Part shown: in pieces, positions 33,152 to 42,841 of the stretch | How the letters are laid out: each line of letters opens with the position of its first letter | Numbering within the stretch: position 1 is the first letter of the stretch | Assembly (NCBI GenBank): GCA_026014545.1 | Contig: JAOZIH010000005.1 | Span: 48,358 to 112,357 of the forward strand | Length of the DNA stretch: 64,000 bases | DNA from: Candidatus Bathyarchaeota archaeon | Lineage (GTDB): Archaea > Thermoproteota > Bathyarchaeia > Bathyarchaeales > Bathycorpusculaceae | Reading direction: 5' to 3' | Translations under genes and position numbers: made by a program | The notes under the pieces: model-generated | The model's database searches: none | Seen by the model: the letters and a program-made list of their open reading frames with translations, nothing else | Told to the model about the DNA's origin: nothing

Positions 33152-33535
33152 ATGGATACGCTGGCAAACGGTCTGATAACAATAATAAACAATGAAGTTC
33201 GCAACAAACGCGAATGTGTAATTAGCCCTGCCTCTAAACTTTTAGGCCGCGTATTAAGAATAATGCAGTTAAACGGTTACATAGGAGAATTTGAATTCAT
33301 CGATGACGGGCGCTCAGGCAAGTTCAAGGTACAGCTGCTGGGTAGGATAAATAAGTGCGGCGCCATCAAGCCTCGCTTCCCTGTTAAGGTTAGCGAATTT
33401 GAACAGTGGGAAAAGAAATTCTTGCCCTCAAGAGATGTGGGCATACTGGTTGTTTCCACCTCAAAGGGTGTAATCTCTCACCGTGAAGCTGAAGAAAAAA
33501 ACCTTGGAGGAAAACTGTTAGCTTTCGTTTATTAA
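33152..33535 (+). CDS. rps8: small ribosomal subunit protein uS8
   Basis: [15 protein letters not shown] at the start and [27 protein letters not shown] at the end are archaeal uS8 signatures. GAGGG precedes ATG 33152. Confidence 0.97.
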   Translation: MDTLANGLITIINNEVRNKRECVISPASKLLGRVLRIMQLNGYIGEFEFIDDGRSGKFKVQLLGRINKCGAIKPRFPVKVSEFEQWEKKFLPSRDVGILVVSTSKGVISHREAEEKNLGGKLLAFVY

Positions 33536-33547
33536 CGGGTGTTTCTA

Positions 33548-34093
33548 ATGCGGTTACCAGAAATCTCCAAAGTCATTCAAGTTCCAGATGGCGTCAAAGT
33601 AACGGTTGAGGGACGTAAGGTTACAGTTAAAGGTGCTAAGGGAACTTTGACACGTGACTTCTCTTTAGCGCCAGTATCCATCGAAAGCAACGGCAAATCC
33701 GTTAGAGTTTATGCTAAATGGCCCCGCAAGAAAGAAGCCGCGATGGTAGGCACGGTGCATTCGCATATTCAAAACATGATTACTGGCGTCGAAAAGGGTT
33801 TCTCGTACAAGCTGAAAATCGTGTTTTCCCACTTTCCAATATCCGTTAAAGTCCAAGACAAGGCGGTTGTAATCGAAAACTTTACTGGCGAGCGGCGAGC
33901 CAGAAAAGCCAAGATAATTGGCGACGTGAAAGTCAAAGTTCAAAGCGACGACGTAATTGTTGAAGGCATAAACCTTGAGGACGTAAGTCAAACCGCCGCA
34001 AACATTGAGCAAGCAACAAAGGTTAAGCGTAAGGATCCGCGTGTCTTCCTTGACGGCTTATACGTGTATGAACGAAATGAGGGAATGACATAA
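33548..34093 (+). CDS. rpl6: large ribosomal subunit protein uL6
   Basis: Two L6 repeats; DVSQTAANIEQATKVKRKDPRVF near the end is diagnostic. GGGTG at 33537-33541 supports ATG 33548 over the in-frame GTG 33539. Confidence 0.97.
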   Translation: MRLPEISKVIQVPDGVKVTVEGRKVTVKGAKGTLTRDFSLAPVSIESNGKSVRVYAKWPRKKEAAMVGTVHSHIQNMITGVEKGFSYKLKIVFSHFPISVKVQDKAVVIENFTGERRARKAKIIGDVKVKVQSDDVIVEGINLEDVSQTAANIEQATKVKRKDPRVFLDGLYVYERNEGMT

Positions 34094-34701
34094 TGGCAGA
34101 GAAAGATGTATCCGCAACACAGAAAGCACTAAAAGCGCGAAAACGCGCTAAACAGAATAAACCCGAGTTTGTCAAGTCGGAAAGTTGGCGATATATCAGA
34201 GTTAAAGCAAAATGGCGCAGGCCTCGCGGAATAGATAACAAAATGCGCCAGAAAGTTAAGGGCTGGCCGCCCTCCGTGAGTACAGGTTACAGAGGCCCTA
34301 AGGAAGCTAGGGGGCTTCATCCTTATGGATATAAAGAAGTCTTGGTGCATAGTCCAGAAGAAATAGCTAAGATTGATCCTAAATCTGAAGCAGTGCGAAT
34401 TGCCCATACGGTAGGCAAGAGAAAGCGTGTTCAGATTTTAGCCGAAGCTAAAAAGCGAAATGTAATCATTTTGAATTTCAAGCCCGCCAAGGAAGTGCCC
34501 GAAGAAGAGGCTAAGCCAGCGGAAACAGCAGCGCCGCCGGCTGAGAAGGAAGCCAAAAAGGCTCCAGAAGTTGAGGGCAAGGAAATGGAAAGTAAGCCTG
34601 CTGCGAAAAAGAAGAAGGAGACTGAAATAAAGGAAAAAGAAGAGAAACCGAAAAGGGCCCGCTCGAAAGCTAAATCTGAGAAAGGAGATGCGAAGCAATG
34701 A
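34093..34701 (+). CDS. rpl32e: large ribosomal subunit protein eL32 with charged tail
   Basis: The eL32 core (about 25-135) has SWRYIRVKAKWRRPRGIDNK, VSTGYRGPKEARGLHPYG and RIAHTVGKRKRVQILAEAKK. A tail of about 65 Glu/Lys/Ala/Pro residues follows (KEKEEKPKRARSKAKSEKG). It overlaps uL6 by one base and eL19 by four. Confidence 0.95.
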   Translation: MAEKDVSATQKALKARKRAKQNKPEFVKSESWRYIRVKAKWRRPRGIDNKMRQKVKGWPPSVSTGYRGPKEARGLHPYGYKEVLVHSPEEIAKIDPKSEAVRIAHTVGKRKRVQILAEAKKRNVIILNFKPAKEVPEEEAKPAETAAPPAEKEAKKAPEVEGKEMESKPAAKKKKETEIKEKEEKPKRARSKAKSEKGDAKQ

Positions 34702-35153
34702 CTGACCTTAGTAATCAAAGACGCTTGGCAGCGCAAATACTGAAAGTGGGTCAAAATAGAGTATGGATTGATCCTCAGCGTATGGAGGATGTGGAAGCTG
34801 CCATAACCCGCGAAGAAGTTAGAAAGCTGATTCATGAAAAGGTAATTCAAGCTTTGCCGGAGAAAAGCGTAAGCCGTGCTCGAGCAAAAGCAATTCAGGA
34901 AAAGAAAAAGAAGGGACGCCGTAAAGGTCCTGGTAGCAGATCTGGTACTGGCTACGCAAAGATTTCCAAGAAAGAAGCTTGGATCAGCAGGATCCGTTCT
35001 TTGAGGAAGAGGCTTCGAGAGTTGAAAGCAACCCGCGCTATCACTGAAGAAACTTATAGAAAAATGTACAGGGCCGCTGGCAGCGGAAGGTTCAGCTCCG
35101 TCGCTGATTTGGAACGCTATTTGAAAGCTCATGATTTGTGGAGGAAACGTTGA
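34698..35153 (+). CDS. rpl19e: large ribosomal subunit protein eL19
   Basis: NQRRLAAQILKVGQNRVWIDP and RSRTG-like GRRKGPGSRSGTGYAKISKK identify archaeal eL19. The stop shares bases with the uL18 start (TGATG). Confidence 0.97.
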   Translation: MTDLSNQRRLAAQILKVGQNRVWIDPQRMEDVEAAITREEVRKLIHEKVIQALPEKSVSRARAKAIQEKKKKGRRKGPGSRSGTGYAKISKKEAWISRIRSLRKRLRELKATRAITEETYRKMYRAAGSGRFSSVADLERYLKAHDLWRKR

Positions 35154-35761
35154 TGGCACGAAGTTCAATCTATCGAGTTCCGCTTAGGCGGAGAAGAGAA
35201 GGAAAAACCGACTATAGAGCACGCAAGGCGCTGATTCTTTCCGAGAAGCCGCGGCTTGTAGTTCGTTGCTCACTCAAGAATACTACTGTGCAAATTATCG
35301 TTGCTAAACCGCATGGCGACGAAGTTTTGGCTTCAGCGCACAGCCGCGAATTAGCGAACAAGTATGGTTGGAAGGCTCCAGCTGGCAATGTTCCTGCAGC
35401 TTATTTAACAGGATTGCTTTGTGGGTTAAAGGCAAAAACAAAGGGTGTGGAAGAAGCTGTTTTGGATATAGGCTTAGCTGCGCCAACCAAAGGCGCCAGA
35501 GTTTTCGCCGCTTTAAAGGGTATTTTGGATGCTGGAGTTGAAGTTCCTTGTTCTGAAGAGAAATTTGTCGTAGAGCGAATAGAGGGAAAGCACATAGCGG
35601 AGTACGGAAAGAGCTTAGCATCCAACCCAGAGGTTTATGCAACAAGGTTCTCCAAATATTTGGCGCAGAAGCTTTCTCCAGAAAAACTTCCTGAACATTT
35701 CACTAAAGTGAAAACTAACATTATTAATGCGTTCAAAAAGAAGGGTGAAAAGAAAGCATGA
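35153..35761 (+). CDS. rpl18: large ribosomal subunit protein uL18
   Basis: Binds 5S rRNA with uL5. YRVPLRRRREGKTDYRARKAL and AAYLTGLLCGLKAK are archaeal uL18 blocks. ATG 35153 is preferred over GTG 35138. Confidence 0.97.
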   Translation: MARSSIYRVPLRRRREGKTDYRARKALILSEKPRLVVRCSLKNTTVQIIVAKPHGDEVLASAHSRELANKYGWKAPAGNVPAAYLTGLLCGLKAKTKGVEEAVLDIGLAAPTKGARVFAALKGILDAGVEVPCSEEKFVVERIEGKHIAEYGKSLASNPEVYATRFSKYLAQKLSPEKLPEHFTKVKTNIINAFKKKGEKKA

Positions 35762-36408
35762 GCCGTAGCTATAGTGAAACTGAAAGAGGATCAAGTTTAG
35801 ATAATTGGGTTCCTAAAACCCGCCTAGGGAAACTGATTCAAGAAGGCCGAATAACGTCCATGGATGAGGTTTTCTTAAGCGGCCTGAAAATCGCAGAGCC
35901 ACAAATTGTTGACGCCTTAATTCCAGACTTGCAGGAAGAAGTGATAAACGTTAACTTAGTTCAGAAGCAAACTGACGCTGGTGAGAAATCAAGATTCAAA
36001 GCCATTGTAGCCGTTGGCAACAGAGATGGTTATGTAGGCTTAGGCTCCGGCAAAGCTAGTCAAGTTCGAACTGCAATAGAAAAAGCCGCCGCAGTAGCGC
36101 GCCTAAATATTGTTCCCGTCAAACGTGGCTGCGGCAGCTGGGAATGTGGCTGCGGCAAACCTCACTCCATTCCGTTCCAAGTTGAGGGCAAATGCGGCGG
36201 CGTACGCGTAGTCATAGTGCCTGGGCCAAGAGGCTTAGGGCTAGTCGCAAGCGAAGTCGCAAAAGTGATTTTGAACTTGGCAGGCGTAAAGGATCTCTGG
36301 GTAAGGAGCCGCGGTTCAACGAGAACAGTTCCTTCTTATGCACATGCTATCTATGATGGCTTACGCAAAACCTATAGCCTCATAACTCCGGAGGACTGGG
36401 TGAGATAA
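35758..36408 (+). CDS. rps5: small ribosomal subunit protein uS5
   Basis: WVPKTRLGKLIQEGRITSMDE at the start and GNRDGYVGLGSGKASQVRTA, then GSWECGCGKPHSIPFQVEGK, identify archaeal uS5. ATGA overlap with uL18. Confidence 0.97.
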   Translation: MSRSYSETERGSSLDNWVPKTRLGKLIQEGRITSMDEVFLSGLKIAEPQIVDALIPDLQEEVINVNLVQKQTDAGEKSRFKAIVAVGNRDGYVGLGSGKASQVRTAIEKAAAVARLNIVPVKRGCGSWECGCGKPHSIPFQVEGKCGGVRVVIVPGPRGLGLVASEVAKVILNLAGVKDLWVRSRGSTRTVPSYAHAIYDGLRKTYSLITPEDWVR

Positions 36409-36897
36409 TTGACTGAACAAGCTAACGAGCGCAAATGTTTAGCTGTCGTAAGAGTACGTGGCACAATCAGCGCTCAGCGTGAAGCCCGCGAAACCCTTGA
36501 AATGCTTCGTTTGGCCAGATGCAACCATGCAGTGCTCATTGATAATCGCCCCTCATACTTGGGCATGCTGCGTCAAGTGGAGAGTTACGTGACATGGGGC
36601 GAAGTCTCAAAGGAAACTGTGGCTCTACTGCTGAAAAAACGTGGTCGCTTGGCAGGTAACAAGAAACTAGCCGACGAGTACGCTCGCAAAGTCGGCTACG
36701 AATCATTAGATGCACTTGCCGAAGCCATAGTAGCATGTAAAGTGGAGTACCAGAAGCTACCTGACATCCAGCCTGTTTTCAAGCTGCATCCACCAAGCAA
36801 AGGATTCAAGGGGAAAACTAAGAAAAGCTTCAGCGCAGGCGGAGAAGCAGGCTACCGTGGCGAAGCAATAAACGAGCTCGTAAAGCGCATGGTTTAA
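36409..36897 (+). CDS. rpl30: large ribosomal subunit protein uL30
   Basis: Archaeal long uL30 (162 residues): LAVVRVRGTISAQREARETLEMLRL and HPPSKGFKGKTKKSFSAGGE. TTG 36409 follows GGTGAG. Last gene of the operon; uL15, SecY and adenylate kinase, the usual next genes, are absent. Confidence 0.96.
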   Translation: MTEQANERKCLAVVRVRGTISAQREARETLEMLRLARCNHAVLIDNRPSYLGMLRQVESYVTWGEVSKETVALLLKKRGRLAGNKKLADEYARKVGYESLDALAEAIVACKVEYQKLPDIQPVFKLHPPSKGFKGKTKKSFSAGGEAGYRGEAINELVKRMV

Positions 36898-37016
36898 CTT
36901 AGCAAAGCCTCTTATTCTCTTTTTATAAAATATTTTGAAAACATAACTGAGCTTGCCTTTCTATAGAATTCTGTTGTATGCTAACATTCTACGCTGAAAT
37001 TGCGTGATCATATTTG

Positions 37017-37065
37017 CCGCCTATTAGCCAATCAATGCAGAAACCTATAGAGGGGGTCTACTTCG
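37017..37065 (-). repeat. dispersed repeat, copy A
   Basis: On the minus strand this reads CCCTCTATAGGTTTCTGCAT then TGATTGGCTAATAGGC. Nearly the same sequence occurs twice at 55911-56014. It lies between the convergent uL30 and ATPase genes. Confidence 0.75.
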
Positions 37066-37128
37066 GAGGCACTCGGCTTTTGCTGTGCTATGCATAGTGT
37101 ATATGAAAAGCAAGCCTTCTTCATTGCG

Positions 37129-39867
37129 TCAGTTTTCGTGTGTCGTAGAAAAGCGTCTTACAAAGAATTTTCGTATTTCTTCAGCTGCAACGATGATTAC
37201 CGCAAGTGAAGCAAGAAACGCCCAATCATAGACACTGAGCGCCGTTGTCTTGAAAATCTGCTGCATGAATGGAACATAAATTAGAATGGCTAAGATGGAG
37301 AGCTGCGCGATTATTCCTAAAATAATCCACTTGTTGGTTGAAATCTTCGTTTTAAACACAGAAACCTTACTCGTTCGGCAGGCAAGAACATTGCCAACTT
37401 GCGCTACAACTATGCCTGCGAAAGTCATGGTAACCCCTTTGATGTAGACTGGGCTATCAGGCGCCAGAGGCATTCCGAGGCGCCAGCCGCCTGCAGTCCA
37501 AGTTGTTAAACAACCAATCATAGCGCCAACGGCTATTATCACGCCGATATAAAGCGACCGCAACAGAACTTTACTTGTGAACAGCCTTTCTCTGATGCTG
37601 CGTGGCGGCTCCTGCATAATCCCTGCTTCAGGCGGTTCACGGCTAAGCGCTAATGACGGAATAACATCTATCGCCAAGTCTATGGCTAAGATTTGAACCA
37701 CAAGCAGAGGCAAGGGAATACCTAGCAAAACATAAAGCACATAAGGAATAAGCTGCGCCCAATTATGCGAGAAAACATAAACAATAAACTTTCTAATATT
37801 CTCGTAGATGGCGCGCCCAGACTCCACGGCTTTAACTATCGACTCAAAACTGTCGTCCAAGAGGACAATGTCCGCTGCTTCGCGGGCAACATCCGTTCCA
37901 GAAACACCCATAGCCACGCCGATATCTGCTTCCTTCAGAGAGGGCGCATCATTAGCGCCGTCGCCGGTGACAGCGACAATCTCGCCACTTTCTCTCAGCG
38001 CTCTAACAATGCGGAGTTTCTGCTCAGGAGAAACACGCGCGAAAATCACATTTCCCCGCCTAACGCGGCTTACGATGTCCTGGTCGCTTAAATCTTCCAA
38101 GTCAACACCGCGGATAATTTCGCAGTTTGTAGCGTCAACAATGCCGACTTCTTGGGCGATGTACTGCGCTGTTGGACCGTAGTCACCCGTGATTATCACG
38201 GTTTTTATGCCTGCTTGCTTCGCCTTTAAAACTGCATCTTTGACCTCACGCCTTGGCGGATCACGCATGGCACATAAACCAACAAGAACCATGTCTTTCT
38301 CAACTTCATCGCTCTTTGTGTAAGTCTCGAGTTTTCTGTAAGCCACTGCAATTACCCGTAATCCTTCATTTGCAAACTCGTGAATCATAGCTTCCACTTG
38401 CATCAGAATATCTTCAGTTAACTTTTGCACTTTGCAATCCACGAGAATATAAGCGCAAATATCAAGAATGTTTCTGGGCGCGCCTTTCGTGTAAACGTGA
38501 ATTCCATCTTTCGCCTTGTGCACGGTGGTCATCCGCTTTTTCTCGAAACTAAACGGAAAAACATCAATGATGGGCTTCTCAGCCAAAGCATCCTGAATGT
38601 TTAAGCCATACTTAAGCGCAGCAGTCAAAAGAGCGCCGTCAGTTGGATCTCCAATCACGCTCCAAGACTTGTTTTTGTCTGAAGGTGGGACAATCTTAGC
38701 ACTGTTGCAGAGAGCCGCTGCCTCAAGAAGTCTTTCAAGAAACGGTGTTTCACCTTCACGTAATGGTTTGCCATTCAGGAAGAAGTCGCCTGTAGGGTCG
38801 TATCCTATTCCTGACACTGACACAACATGATTTTTTACCCATAGTTTCTCAACAGTCATTTCACCCTTAGTTATTGTGCCTGTCTTATCAGTGCAAATTA
38901 CAGTAACGCTGCCTAAAGTTTGAACAGCCGACAACCGCTTGACTAGAACGTTCTGCTTCACCATTTTTAGAACATTAATTGCTAAAGCGCTTGAAACTGT
39001 AACCTGCAACCCTTCAGGAACACAAGCAATCATAACGCCAATCATAAAGAGAATGCCATTTGGAAGCGAGACGTCAAATAGGAGCACGCTAACCGCGAAG
39101 AAAACTGTGCCCACAATAACAGCGATTATGAAATCATACCGTGCCGTCAACGCGATTTCTTTCTGAAGTGGACTCTCTTCTTCCTGGATAGTCTGCGTTA
39201 AATTAGCTATCCGCCCGAACTGCGTGTTCATGCCCGTGGCATAAACGATGGCTTTCCCTCTTCCCTTGGCAACGCTGGTGCTCATAAAAACGAAATGAGG
39301 CGAATGCAAATCCGCCTTCTCAACAATAGACTCCACTTCAGCCACCCGAGGCTGAGGCTCAGATTCCCCAGTCAAAGGCACATTATTCGTCCACAAATCA
39401 AAGGCTTCGATTAATCTCGCATCTGCCGGCACGCGGTCGCCTTCTTCCAGCACAATAATGTCGCCTGGAACAATTTCCTTCACCAAGATTTTTTTAAGCT
39501 CGCCATCACGGATGACTTTGGCATACTCGGGCATCCAGCTTTTCATGGTTTCCATTGCTTTTTCAGCACGCGACTCTTGGAAAAGGCTAAAGAAAATGTT
39601 GATGAAAACCACCGCGAGAATAATTAGCGCCAATTCCAAGTTACCGCTCAATGCGGAAAGGCCACTTGCAAAGAGTAGCAGTATGCCAAACAAATCCTTA
39701 AAATGCTTTAAAAACTTGTAAAAGAAAGGAATTCGTCGCTTCTCAGAGAGCTTGTTATAACCATATTTTTTAAGTCGCTTTTTGGCTTCTTCGCTGGTTA
39801 ACCCGTTAGGCGACGAAGCCAAAGCATCAAAAACTTCGCTGAGACGCAGAGAAGCAACTTTTTCCAA
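37129..39867 (-). CDS. P-type cation-transporting ATPase (P2 class)
   Basis: Ion pump of the cytoplasmic membrane. Actuator motif LTGESEP (TGES), phosphorylation motif CTDKTGTITKGE, hinge GDGANDAPSLKEADIG, about ten membrane helices. The ion-site helix has CVPEGL, as in Na/K-type (P2C-like) pumps, and M6 has IDLAIDVIPSLALSREPPE, close to the P2C pattern. Na+ or another monovalent cation is thus at least as likely as Ca2+; the sequence does not settle it. Start TTG 39867 has GGTGGGAG upstream. A structured leader precedes it. Confidence 0.93.
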   Translation of the reverse strand: MEKVASLRLSEVFDALASSPNGLTSEEAKKRLKKYGYNKLSEKRRIPFFYKFLKHFKDLFGILLLFASGLSALSGNLELALIILAVVFINIFFSLFQESRAEKAMETMKSWMPEYAKVIRDGELKKILVKEIVPGDIIVLEEGDRVPADARLIEAFDLWTNNVPLTGESEPQPRVAEVESIVEKADLHSPHFVFMSTSVAKGRGKAIVYATGMNTQFGRIANLTQTIQEEESPLQKEIALTARYDFIIAVIVGTVFFAVSVLLFDVSLPNGILFMIGVMIACVPEGLQVTVSSALAINVLKMVKQNVLVKRLSAVQTLGSVTVICTDKTGTITKGEMTVEKLWVKNHVVSVSGIGYDPTGDFFLNGKPLREGETPFLERLLEAAALCNSAKIVPPSDKNKSWSVIGDPTDGALLTAALKYGLNIQDALAEKPIIDVFPFSFEKKRMTTVHKAKDGIHVYTKGAPRNILDICAYILVDCKVQKLTEDILMQVEAMIHEFANEGLRVIAVAYRKLETYTKSDEVEKDMVLVGLCAMRDPPRREVKDAVLKAKQAGIKTVIITGDYGPTAQYIAQEVGIVDATNCEIIRGVDLEDLSDQDIVSRVRRGNVIFARVSPEQKLRIVRALRESGEIVAVTGDGANDAPSLKEADIGVAMGVSGTDVAREAADIVLLDDSFESIVKAVESGRAIYENIRKFIVYVFSHNWAQLIPYVLYVLLGIPLPLLVVQILAIDLAIDVIPSLALSREPPEAGIMQEPPRSIRERLFTSKVLLRSLYIGVIIAVGAMIGCLTTWTAGGWRLGMPLAPDSPVYIKGVTMTFAGIVVAQVGNVLACRTSKVSVFKTKISTNKWIILGIIAQLSILAILIYVPFMQQIFKTTALSVYDWAFLASLAVIIVAAEEIRKFFVRRFSTTHEN

Positions 39868-39887
39868 AAAACTCCCACCAAACCTAT

Positions 39888-39937
39888 GCAGGATATCACA
39901 AGCCTCTGTCAGGCCTATGGAGGTAAAGCATTCCTGC
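39888..39937 (-). promoter_or_regulatory. candidate structured 5' leader of the P-type ATPase
   Basis: On the minus strand GCAGGA (39937-39932) pairs with TCCTGC (39893-39888), enclosing CCTC/GAGG and an AGGCCT apex, with 8-9 unpaired bases on each side. It ends 8 bases before the ribosome binding site. No known riboswitch recognised. Confidence 0.4.
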
Positions 39938-40382
39938 TGAGAGGACGTACGCTAACAGTAACAGGTTGCTTCGTTCTTCAACTTCAATTCTGAAGTACAT
40001 CCACATCCTCAGCGGTAACATCCTTTTTTATAATTGTAAAGATAGCATTTGCATTTTAAGGATGTTGCCTTTAGCCAGAAGGCAAGGTTAAATTTAAAGT
40101 AATCGGCTCAATGAAGGCTTTTTTTAACTCGTTGCTTTGGCAAATATGCGCTGAAGCATGTTAAACCAAAAAGCCCTTGGCGATAATAGACTATGGTTAT
40201 GTAGTATAGATGCGACGTCATTAAATGGTCAAGTTGTTGCCATAAAGTTAATAGGTGACAGTTTTAATTTCCATGTAGCTTATCTCCTTTAAGAGAGAAT
40301 TTAATATGCATAAATCAGTATCGGGTTTCGCTCCGAAAAAAATGTTGAATGTTAGCGTAAATAGATTTAGAAAGGTGTAGTT
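39938..40382. other. intergenic region between divergent ATPase and aEF-2 genes
   Basis: Apart from the leader structure at its left edge I see no gene. TTTAATATG near 40300 and GGTG at 40374-40377 serve aEF-2; TTAAATTTAAAG near 40087 may be another promoter. Confidence 0.5.
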
Positions 40383-42599
40383 ATGGCGCGCTATAAGCAA
40401 GTTGAAGACATCGTTAAGCTGATGAACACTCCAGAAATAATTAGGAACACAAGCATAATTGCACATGTGGATCATGGAAAAACAACCCTTTCAGATAGCC
40501 TCTTAGCAGCCGCAGGCATAATCAGCGAGCAAACCGCTGGACAAAAACTGTTCTTGGACTCTTGGGAACTTGAGCAGAAGCGACAGATGACAGTTTTCGC
40601 CTCAAACATCAGCCTAACGCACACCTACAAGGGAAAAGACTACCTCATCAACCTCATCGACACGCCTGGACACATAGACTTCAGCGGAGCCGTAACCAGG
40701 AGCCTCCGCGCAGTCGACGGCGCACTTGTTGTCGTAGATGCCGTAGAAGGCCCGATGACGCAGACAGAGACAGTGTTAATGCAAGCGCTCCGCGAACGCG
40801 TAAAGCCAATCCTGTTTATCAACAAAGTGGACCGGCTGATAAAAGAAATCAAGTTAACTCCTGAGGAGGTCCAGCGTAAATTCGCAAAAATCATCGTGCG
40901 CGTGAACACGCTTATTGAAAAGTATGCGCCGCCCGAGCATAAGAAAGACTGGCAGGTTAAGGTTGAAGATGGCCGCGTGGCTTTCGGTTCGGCGCTTCAC
41001 AAGTGGGGTCTAAACCTTCCGCATATGAAAGCAAAAGGCTTGTCGTTTAAAGACATTATTGACGCTTACACGGGTGCTCCAGAAGAAATTGGCAAGAAAG
41101 TTGACGAGTTAAGCAAGAAGGCACCGCTCTACGAGCCCATTTTAGACATGTTCTGCGAGCACTTGCCAAGCCCGCTGGAAGCACAACCGTATAGGCAAAG
41201 CCAGATTTGGCCAGGCGATGCCAACAGCCCAACGGGCAAAAGCATGGCGAAAGTTGATCCAAACGGGCCGCTTCTAATGTGCGTCACCACAATTGAGGTT
41301 GACCCGCACAGCGGTGTTGTCGCCATAGGCCGTGTCTTCAGTGGTTCAGTAACTAAAGGGAAAACGGTGCAGCTTGTAAGCAGCCGCCAACGGGGCACCA
41401 TACAGCAGGTTTACATGAGCATGGCCACCGACCGCGTAATCGTAGACCGTGTTCCAGCAGGCAACATCGCCGCGCTATCAGGTTTGCCCTCGATTCACGT
41501 GGGCGAAACTGTCGCAGAAGACGGTGTGGAAACGCCGCCATTCGAGGGCTTGAAATACGTGTCTGATCCAGTGGTGACTGTTGCAGTAGAGCCAGAAGAC
41601 GTCAAAGACTTGCCACTCTTCGACAAAGTTATACACAAGCTGACCACGGAAGATCCTAACTTGCACTTTAAGATGGATAAGGAAAGCGGCGAATTCCTGT
41701 TAAGCGGCATGGGCGAACTTCACTTGGAGATCACCGCCTACCGAATGCAGGAAGCTGGATTGAAAGTAAAGCTTAGCAAGCCTATTGTCATCTACCGTGA
41801 AACTATCAGCCATGACTATCGAGGCCCGCCGGTGATGGGCAAAAGCCCTAACAAGCACAGCAAGCTCTGGATAACTTTGGAGAAATTGTCTGATGAAGTT
41901 ATTGAGGCAATAAAGGCGGAAAAGATTTCAGAAATGCAAAGTCGCGATGAACGGCAGAAAATCCTCAGAGAATTGGGCTGGTCAACTGAGGATGCCCGAA
42001 ACGTCATAGCAATCGAAGAAAGCAACATACTGGTTAACAGGATAAAGGGAAGACAATACGTCGAAGAAGTGTTAGATCACATAAAATCAGGCTTCCGTGA
42101 AGCAGTACATGCTTGTGTTCTCGCTAAGGAACCAGCTTACGGCTTGAAAGTTAACTTAGAAGACATTTTGGTTCACGAAGACCCCGTGCACCGAGGTCCC
42201 GCGCAGATACTGCCCATGACGTGGCGTCCAATATGGTGTGCTTTTCTGCTCAGCGACCCGAAGCTTTTAGAGCCATTGCTAAGTTTCGAGTGTAAAGTGC
42301 CAAACGAATTCGTCAGTCCAGTCATAGCTTTAATCCAGAAGCGCCGCGGCAAAATCTTGGATATGATAAACGAGGAGGACATGATAATTGTCAAAGCAGA
42401 GCTGCCTGTGGCTGAATCCTTCGGAATCTCTGATGAACTACGCTCATCCACGCAGGGCAGAGCTTTCTGGGCTACACAATTCAGCCGTTGGGCTCCAGTA
42501 CCCGAGCAAATGCAAGCAGAAGTAATACGGCAAATCCGAGAACGCAGAGGATTACCGCCGACACCGCCGAAACCAGAAGAATTCTACGAAGCAGAATAG
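40383..42599 (+). CDS. fusA: translation elongation factor aEF-2
   Basis: Ribosomal translocase. G1 AHVDHGKTT (about 27-35), G3 DTPGHIDF, G4 NKVD. The diphthamide histidine is H603 in HEDPVHRGPAQ. It ends PVPEQMQAEVIRQIRERRGL, the archaeal C-terminus. Full length at 738 residues. Dph6 is also encoded in this window. Confidence 0.98.
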   Translation: MARYKQVEDIVKLMNTPEIIRNTSIIAHVDHGKTTLSDSLLAAAGIISEQTAGQKLFLDSWELEQKRQMTVFASNISLTHTYKGKDYLINLIDTPGHIDFSGAVTRSLRAVDGALVVVDAVEGPMTQTETVLMQALRERVKPILFINKVDRLIKEIKLTPEEVQRKFAKIIVRVNTLIEKYAPPEHKKDWQVKVEDGRVAFGSALHKWGLNLPHMKAKGLSFKDIIDAYTGAPEEIGKKVDELSKKAPLYEPILDMFCEHLPSPLEAQPYRQSQIWPGDANSPTGKSMAKVDPNGPLLMCVTTIEVDPHSGVVAIGRVFSGSVTKGKTVQLVSSRQRGTIQQVYMSMATDRVIVDRVPAGNIAALSGLPSIHVGETVAEDGVETPPFEGLKYVSDPVVTVAVEPEDVKDLPLFDKVIHKLTTEDPNLHFKMDKESGEFLLSGMGELHLEITAYRMQEAGLKVKLSKPIVIYRETISHDYRGPPVMGKSPNKHSKLWITLEKLSDEVIEAIKAEKISEMQSRDERQKILRELGWSTEDARNVIAIEESNILVNRIKGRQYVEEVLDHIKSGFREAVHACVLAKEPAYGLKVNLEDILVHEDPVHRGPAQILPMTWRPIWCAFLLSDPKLLEPLLSFECKVPNEFVSPVIALIQKRRGKILDMINEEDMIIVKAELPVAESFGISDELRSSTQGRAFWATQFSRWAPVPEQMQAEVIRQIRERRGLPPTPPKPEEFYEAE

Positions 42600-42725
42600 T
42601 CTCACTCTTTCATTTTTCCCTTTCAAACTTTTTTAAGTCTGCCGAAACAGAAGCACTTTTTATTTTGATAATACATCCAAACTGTCAGTTGTATATAATT
42701 TGCTTGTTAAGTAGTTCTGGAAAAG

Positions 42726-42796
42726 TTTATTTTTAAGCATGATGGTAAAATTCCGAAGCATAGGCGGATCATCATGGTCCGCTGGGATGTAGCCCA
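42726..42796 (+). promoter_or_regulatory. promoter and hairpin leader of eL15
   Basis: TTTATTTTTAAG at 42726-42737 suggests a start near 42757 and a leader of about 85 bases. The leader holds GCGGA/TCCGC (42764-42768 with 42778-42782) and at once TGGG/CCCA (42783-42796). It may be an autoregulatory site or a small structured RNA. Confidence 0.4.
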
Positions 42797-42841
42797 CACA
42801 GGGCTGAACCGTAAACGACAATGTGAGGTGAAAAAGTAAAG

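Noticed and set aside
37129..39867. Firm assignment as Ca2+ ATPase
   Set aside because: The PEGL and M6 motifs are closer to P2C-type pumps, so ion specificity is left open.
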